This document shows, piece by piece, positions 61,953 to 64,000 of a DNA stretch of 64,000 nt. Within the stretch, counting starts at the first letter, position 1, and each line of letters begins with the position of its first letter. Origin of the DNA: Halogeometricum limi (lineage in GTDB: Archaea > Halobacteriota > Halobacteria > Halobacteriales > Haloferacaceae); contig NZ_FOYS01000006.1 in the NCBI RefSeq assembly GCF_900115785.1, positions 62,001 through 126,000 on the forward strand. Reading direction: 5' to 3'. The notes beneath the pieces were generated by a model. The model was given only the letters and a program-made list of their open reading frames with translations, was not told where the DNA came from and made no database searches. A program made the position numbers and the translations under genes.

Positions 61953-62593
61953 TCGCCGTCCACCTCGTCGCCGGCACCGTCGTCAGCGTCACCGCCGTCG
62001 GTGACTGAGGTGGCGGCGGGAGCGAGGAGCGCCCGTTCGACGTAGCCGCGGAACGCCTCCAGCGAGTCGCCGAGGGCGGTGCCGACGGCGACGTTCTCCG
62101 TCCGCGCGCCCCGAACGTAGGTGACGACGAACGACGCCGCTTCCGCGGGGTCGACGTCATCGCAGAACGTCCCCTCGGCGACGCCGTCTTCGAGTATCGA
62201 GCGGACTTCCTCGGTGAGCACCTCGTCGAAGCGTTCGAGGCGCGAACGGTACGCCTCGTCGTAGGGTGCCTGCGCCTCTATCTCCAAGAGAGCCGTCCGA
62301 AACTCGTGCGGTTCGCCGTCCGTCGGCGGGAGCAGCACCGTCTCCACGAGCGACAGCAGTCGGTCCGCGGCGTCGTCGCCGCCGACGTCGGAGATTCGCT
62401 CTCGGAAGCGAGCGAGCAGTCTGTCGAGGAAGGCGAGCAACAGGTCGTGCTTACAGTCGAAGTGGTAGTGGAGTGCGGCCTTGCTCAGTCCCGCCTCGTC
62501 AGCGATATCCTGCATCGTCAACTCCGCGTAGCCGTGGGTCCGGAGTGCGCTGTGCGTTCCGTCCATGATGTCGGTTGCAGCGTCAGAACTCAT
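61949..62593 (-). CDS. TetR-family repressor of the MATE operon
   Basis: The 214-residue protein has the TetR helix-turn-helix ('LTMQDIADEAGLSKAALHYHFDCKHDLLLAFLD', about 25-57) and a ligand-binding helical domain, with an acidic Asp/Gly-rich C-terminal tail. It overlaps the MATE gene by four bases. A palindrome at 62628-62645 sits between its TATA-like element and start codon, so it probably represses its own operon until a drug or metabolite binds. Confidence 0.92.
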   Translation of the reverse strand: MSSDAATDIMDGTHSALRTHGYAELTMQDIADEAGLSKAALHYHFDCKHDLLLAFLDRLLARFRERISDVGGDDAADRLLSLVETVLLPPTDGEPHEFRTALLEIEAQAPYDEAYRSRLERFDEVLTEEVRSILEDGVAEGTFCDDVDPAEAASFVVTYVRGARTENVAVGTALGDSLEAFRGYVERALLAPAATSVTDGGDADDGAGDEVDGE

Positions 62594-62627
62594 GCAATCC
62601 GACCGAGAAATCGGTCACTACGTGTAC

Positions 62628-62645
62628 TGACTGGCTGGTCAGTCA
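62628..62645. promoter_or_regulatory. TetR operator palindrome
   Basis: TGACTGGCTGGTCAGTCA has perfect 6-base arms (TGACTG/CAGTCA) around a 6-base centre, the size and form of a TetR operator. It lies 35-52 bases before the repressor start codon, next to a TATA-like run GTTTTTGA on the minus strand, so binding would block transcription start. Confidence 0.65.
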
Positions 62646-62775
62646 AAAACCTTTCAGCTCTCGACGGAGGTGCCGCGAGCGGTAGCGTTAAACGGCGTAG
62701 AACGTCCGTGAGACCCCCACACACGGGAGTAGCACTGCGATGAGAGAGACCCGGAAGCGACCGAAGACGGCGCGG

Positions 62776-62952
62776 TCAGGCGAAGAACTGGTTCGCGTCG
62801 CCGAAGAACAGTCCCAGCGCCGGACGTCGCTTCTCTGCGAACGCCTCGAACGAGTCGCCCAGGAGGTCGCGCGCGACTTCTTCGGAGATGACGCCCGACT
62901 CGAAGAGGTCCCACACGTCCACCTTCTGTGACTCGGTCAGTTCGTCTGCCAT
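62776..62952 (-). CDS. 58-residue haloarchaeal small protein
   Basis: The frame starts at the ATG at 62952 (MADELTESQKVDVWDLFESG) and encodes a helical protein with a SHOCT-like pattern ('LFESGVISEEVARDLLGD') and a C-terminal 'LGLFFGDANQFFA'. No function is known. The longer frame upstream is basic and not used. It is transcribed away from the SDR gene. Confidence 0.65.
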   Translation of the reverse strand: MADELTESQKVDVWDLFESGVISEEVARDLLGDSFEAFAEKRRPALGLFFGDANQFFA

Positions 62953-63158
62953 CGTCACTGCTTCGCACTCGGGGGATATTGGTGTGCTCCCTGTTACACA
63001 CGTTAACATCCGCATAAGCCGCTGGAACGGTTCACAGAGGCCGGCGCGCGGAGAACGGTACCGAGACGCGAGTGAACTCCGCGGCCGGACCGACGCCGGC
63101 GAACCGAGAGTGACCGCAGGGCGTAGCGTTTTGAGGGCCACCGACGAACCGTGTTCGC

Positions 63159-63956
63159 ATGGACCTCGAAATCGACGGCGACGCGGCACTCGTCACGGCA
63201 TCGAGTAGCGGTCTGGGGAAGGCGTCCGCGCGGGCACTCGCCCGCGAGGGTTCGAACGTCGTGATGAACGGACGGGACGAAGACCGACTCGAAGATGCGG
63301 TCGCGGAGGTACGGGCCGACGCCGCCGACGGCGCGACGGTGGTCGGTCAGCCGGGAGATTTGACCGACCCCGACGACATCGAAGACCTGGTCGCGCGGAC
63401 CGTCGACGAGTTCGGCGGCCTCGACCACCTCGTCACGTCGGCGGGCGGCCCGCCGTCGAAACCGTTCATGGAGACGACCGAACGGGAGTGGTACGAGGCG
63501 TTCGACCTCCTCGTGATGAGCGTCGTTCGGACCGTCTGGGAGGCCGAAGAACACCTCCGCGCGGGCGACGGCGGCACCATCGTCAACGTCACCTCGCGAA
63601 GCGTGAAGGAGGCCATCGACGGCCTCGTCCTCTCGAACTCCGTTCGGATGAGCGTCATCGGGTTAGAGAAGACGCTCTCGAAGGAACTCGCTCCCGACGT
63701 GCGGGCGAACGCCGTTCTCCCCGGGTCGCACGAGACGCCGCGCATCGAGGAACTCATCGAACAGGGCGTCGAGCGAGGTGAGTACGGGTCGTATCAGGAC
63801 GGTCTGAACGACTGGGGGCAGGGAATCCCCGTCGGTCACATCGGCGACCCGATGGACCTCGGACGGACTGTCGCGTTCCTCTCGTCGCCGCAGTCGCAGT
63901 ACCTGAACGGAATCGCCGTCCCCATCGACGGCGGGGCGGGCGCGTCGAACCTCTGA
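63159..63956 (+). CDS. SDR-family oxidoreductase lacking the usual Tyr-x3-Lys
   Basis: The 265-residue protein has the NAD(P) motif 'SSSGLGKASARAL', 'SAGGPPS' and a C-terminal 'YLNGIAVPIDGGAGAS', all typical of classical SDR enzymes. The active-site segment that normally reads YSASK is 'LVLSNSVRMSV', so the catalytic Tyr and Lys are absent; a recognised branch annotated as FabG-like or 3-oxoacyl reductase-like has this change. Its chemistry is therefore uncertain. A TATA-like GCGTTTTGA at 63124-63132 is about 27 bases before the start. Confidence 0.85.
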   Translation: MDLEIDGDAALVTASSSGLGKASARALAREGSNVVMNGRDEDRLEDAVAEVRADAADGATVVGQPGDLTDPDDIEDLVARTVDEFGGLDHLVTSAGGPPSKPFMETTEREWYEAFDLLVMSVVRTVWEAEEHLRAGDGGTIVNVTSRSVKEAIDGLVLSNSVRMSVIGLEKTLSKELAPDVRANAVLPGSHETPRIEELIEQGVERGEYGSYQDGLNDWGQGIPVGHIGDPMDLGRTVAFLSSPQSQYLNGIAVPIDGGAGASNL

Positions 63957-64000
63957 GGCGACGACGTCCGAATGTCGGGCGCGACGCCCGCGGCAGACTG

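Overview
This 64 kb window is from a haloarchaeon (class Halobacteria). The basis is high G+C coding DNA with very acidic proteins, TATA-box promoters placed to give leaderless transcripts, many twin-arginine (Tat) export signals, lipoprotein boxes after Tat motifs, several bacterio-opsin-activator (HTH_10) regulators and haloarchaeal small-protein families. I cannot name the genus from sequence alone. I found no rRNA, tRNA, CRISPR array or intact insertion sequence.

Layout. (A) 1-4268: end of a PAS sensor gene; a likely class I terpene cyclase (1046-2023); and, convergent with it, a probable operon of a FilR1-type winged-helix regulator and an isoprenoid-synthase-fold protein. (B) 4633-9574: a small protein and two multidomain HTH_10 sensor-regulators. 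(C) 9857-24870: a region rich in exported proteins. It holds three tandem paralogues of an extremely acidic repeat protein, a stand-alone diadenylate cyclase (DAC) domain protein between the second and third, a beta-helix protein with a sequon-rich linker, another HTH_10 regulator, a 22-residue-repeat protein, a Tat subtilase with two Fn3-like domains, an HxlR regulator followed by a DUF4397 protein, a stalked protein ending in a similar acidic beta-repeat module, and a PAS protein. (D) 25163-29067: a soluble methyl-accepting transducer, a PLP decarboxylase and a Tat-exported protein. (E) 29068-31318: an AT-rich, gene-poor stretch with one DUF457-type membrane protein. (F) 31319-56533: a cell-surface glycan or exopolysaccharide island with four glycosyltransferases (two GT4, two GT2), three SDR sugar-nucleotide enzymes, a GDP-mannose hydrolase-like Nudix enzyme, three alkaline-phosphatase-superfamily enzymes, a Wzx-like flippase, a large multi-spanning membrane protein, two GH26-like proteins, a PPC-domain lipoprotein, a hexapeptide acetyltransferase, a DUF1616 protein and a UDP-galactopyranose-mutase-like flavoprotein. 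(G) 56788-64000: housekeeping-type genes, including a site-2 protease, a MoaD-like protein, a LarA-like protein, a TetR-MATE operon with a visible operator palindrome and an SDR enzyme.

How it fits together (inference). Region F can make, export, modify and trim a surface polysaccharide or glycan. Region C encodes a set of exported, strongly anionic beta-repeat proteins that could form or bind an extracellular matrix, with a c-di-AMP-type enzyme and HTH_10 sensors nearby as possible regulators. The two least expected items are the terpene cyclase with intact DDxxD, Arg-sensor and NSE motifs at canonical spacing, and the tandem acidic repeat family interleaved with a DAC-domain gene.
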